From positions 3,636-10,218 of the forward strand of contig PLKU01000183.1 in assembly GCA_003140705.1 (NCBI GenBank): a DNA stretch of 6,583 bases, given 5' to 3'. Each line of letters starts with the position of its first letter. The stretch's first letter is position 1. A program made the position numbers and the translations under genes. The stretch is from Acidobacteriaceae bacterium. GTDB lineage: Bacteria; Acidobacteriota; Terriglobia; Terriglobales; Acidobacteriaceae. The notes beneath the pieces were generated by a model. The model had not been told where the DNA came from, did no database searches, and saw only the letters and a program-made list of their open reading frames with translations. Of this stretch, positions 5,582-6,583 are shown in pieces.

Positions 5582-6067
5582 GTGAAACCAAACTCGTTCA
5601 AAGCAGATCACAAGTTGATGCAAGCACTGCATAAACGGTCCCAGCCGGTCCCTTGCAGTGAAGGTCATATTCTCTTCAATCAGGGAGACGGTCCGAGAGG
5701 GATTTATATTCTCCGAAGCGGGGAGGCATCTCTGATTATGCAATCCCCATCGGGCGCAATTGTATTTTCACTCCGTGCCCCCGCTGGCTCACTGCTCGGT
5801 TTGCCTGCAGTCATCGATAACGAACCTTACAGCTTGAGTGCAATGATTCGTAAAGACTCCGATGTCAGATTTGTGAGTCGTGACGACTTCGAAGAGCTGA
5901 TTCAAGCGGAGCCGTCTCTCTATCCTTCATTGTTGCAAATACTTGCGGCAGAGTTGCGGACTGCTCGTCTGGCTTTCTCGGAAATCCAAAGTCAGGTCGG
6001 CGAGTGCACTACCGAGTCCCGTTTGCCTGCTTCCGACACATATTCGGAAATGGTGTCTGCGGCTTGA
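5582..6067 (+). CDS. Stand-alone cyclic-nucleotide-binding-like (CRP/FNR sensor) domain protein
   Basis: A 161-residue protein with the beta-roll of the CRP/FNR family: EGHILFNQGDGPRGIYILRS (27-46) followed by GEASLIMQ (47-54), then LRAPAGSLLGLPAVIDN (64-80) and EPYSLSAMI (81-89), SRDDFEELI (99-107), and a long dimerisation-type helix at about 111-138. It ends where CRP proteins (210-230 residues) would begin their helix-turn-helix, so it lacks a DNA-binding domain and is not a classical regulator. The phosphate-binding cassette is also atypical: the usual G-E is G69-S70, and the Arg before S/T-A is replaced by PYS, so canonical cAMP binding is doubtful. The start is GTG 5582, with GAGGA six bases upstream. 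The 3' end overlaps the next small gene. Likely a cytoplasmic sensory or protein-interaction module; ligand unknown. Confidence 0.8.
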   Translation: MKPNSFKADHKLMQALHKRSQPVPCSEGHILFNQGDGPRGIYILRSGEASLIMQSPSGAIVFSLRAPAGSLLGLPAVIDNEPYSLSAMIRKDSDVRFVSRDDFEELIQAEPSLYPSLLQILAAELRTARLAFSEIQSQVGECTTESRLPASDTYSEMVSAA

Positions 6068-6261
6068 GAGGTGGGATTCAGGGTCGAAAGCAGTTCGTTG
6101 TCGAGTGCAAGAGCTGTCGGTTGGATGTTCCTGCAGGAGTGAAAAAGTTTCCATTCCATTCGATCGTGGTTGCATGCCCACTCTGTGGGGAACAATACCG
6201 GTACTTGCCTTCTGAGATGATCTTGGGCCGTCCGAATCCACTCGTGGCCAAACAGGCGTAG
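6064..6261 (+). CDS. Small CxxC/CxxC (zinc-ribbon-like) protein
   Basis: A 65-residue conserved-looking small protein. C15-x2-C18 (ECKSC) and C38-x2-C41 (CPLC) are 20 residues apart and suit a zinc ribbon; between them is the run AGVKKFPFHSIVVACP, and after them EQYRYLPSEMILGRP. No signal peptide. The start is uncertain: TTG 6064 overlaps the TGA of the preceding gene (TTGA), suggesting translational coupling, but no good ribosome binding site is seen. A GTG at 6004 in the same frame would add 20 residues, which look like a shifted reading of the upstream gene. Both the coupling and the matching orientation suggest it works with the CRP-like domain protein. It may bind zinc, nucleic acid or a protein partner; no function is known to me. 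Confidence 0.65.
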   Translation: MRGGIQGRKQFVVECKSCRLDVPAGVKKFPFHSIVVACPLCGEQYRYLPSEMILGRPNPLVAKQA

Positions 6262-6575
6262 CCAGGTACATATAGAACTCTGAAGGATCAGATCCGAGGC
6301 AACGCGAATCCTCACATGGCGGTAACTGGGCATTCCATGAGGTGAGCGGTCAAGGAATGAATTGCGGACTCACATCGGAGGAAATCGATGGACTGGTATT
6401 TGCCGTTTTGAATATCGGGTTTGCGGGCGATCGGGGATTTGTCTGAGCATGGGAGTAGAATAGCGGGCATCTGGGAAGCCAAGACGGCAATCCTGGATTC
6501 CTCAAACCTGAAGCGGTCTCTTACCCTTCGGAACCCGACACCCAGACCGCATCAGGGATGAGCCATTCACGTGTT
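6262..6575. other. Gene-free stretch with only very short open frames
   Basis: I see no recognisable gene in these 314 bases. Present are a 29-codon frame (ATG 6357 to TGA 6446, beginning MNCGLTSEEIDGL) preceded by GAGGTGA at a long spacing, and a 7-codon frame (ATG 6388, MDWYLPF, stop 6409-6411) behind a textbook GGAGGA (6377-6382). There is also a short inverted repeat GGATC-A-GATCC (6285-6295). No T-run terminator for the upstream gene pair was found. Confidence 0.4.
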
Positions 6576-6583
6576 GGAGGTGA
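6576..6583 (+). promoter_or_regulatory. Perfect ribosome binding site at the window edge
   Basis: GGAGGTGA is the full complement of the usual 16S rRNA 3' end, so a + strand gene probably starts within about ten bases past the edge. An alternative is a gene starting at ATG 6558 (MSHSRVGG...), which reads through this site in frame to the window end; it has only CAGGG immediately before it. Confidence 0.5.

Noticed and set aside
5397..5585. 62-codon + strand open frame ending on the start of the CRP-like gene
   Set aside because: TTG start, no ribosome binding site, partly opposite the IS66 relic, and no family resemblance. Its TGA overlap with the GTG start appears coincidental.
5927..6333. 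113- and 114-codon - strand frames opposite the CRP-like and CxxC genes
   Set aside because: They are antisense to two better-supported genes and show no motif of their own.

Overview
The window reads as chromosomal DNA of a GC-rich soil-type bacterium. Acidobacteriota (Solibacter/Terriglobia-like) is my best guess. It rests on sugar-acid enzymes carrying export signals, a small CRP-like domain protein paired with a tiny CxxC/CxxC protein, strong GGAGG-type ribosome binding sites, and an IS66 relic. This is inference from style and remembered family distribution, not a database match.

Left part (1-4260), sugar-acid catabolism. The + strand opens with the last 119 codons of a UxuA-type mannonate dehydratase. 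Facing it on the - strand is a probable three-gene operon, in transcription order: a ManD-type enolase-superfamily sugar-acid dehydratase with a twin-arginine (Tat) signal (4230-2896), an RraA/HMG-aldolase-like protein with a Sec signal peptide (2850-1912), and an MFS transporter of the anion:cation symporter (hexuronate/glucarate type) family (1749-418). A working model is that a dehydratase and a possible aldolase act outside the cytoplasm on an aldonic acid, the MFS protein imports substrate or product, and cytoplasmic UxuA handles D-mannonate. Both start codons of the exported enzymes were moved inward from the longest open frames because clear ribosome binding sites and export signals sit at the internal ATGs.

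Middle part (4231-5087). A 497-base divergent intergenic region holds several inverted repeats (possible operators or leader hairpins). It is followed by a single 104-codon gene for a dimeric alpha/beta-barrel (antibiotic-biosynthesis-monooxygenase-like) protein, with an ideal AGGAGG site and a clean intrinsic terminator.

Right part (5088-6583). A decayed, frameshifted C-terminal relic of an IS66 transposase lies on the - strand. Next comes a + strand pair: a stand-alone cyclic-nucleotide-binding-like domain protein with no DNA-binding domain, and an overlapping 65-codon protein with two CxxC motifs. The last 320 bases contain no convincing gene, only very short open frames, and end in a perfect GGAGGTGA ribosome binding site for a gene that probably starts just past the edge.

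No tRNA, rRNA, CRISPR array or intact mobile element was seen.
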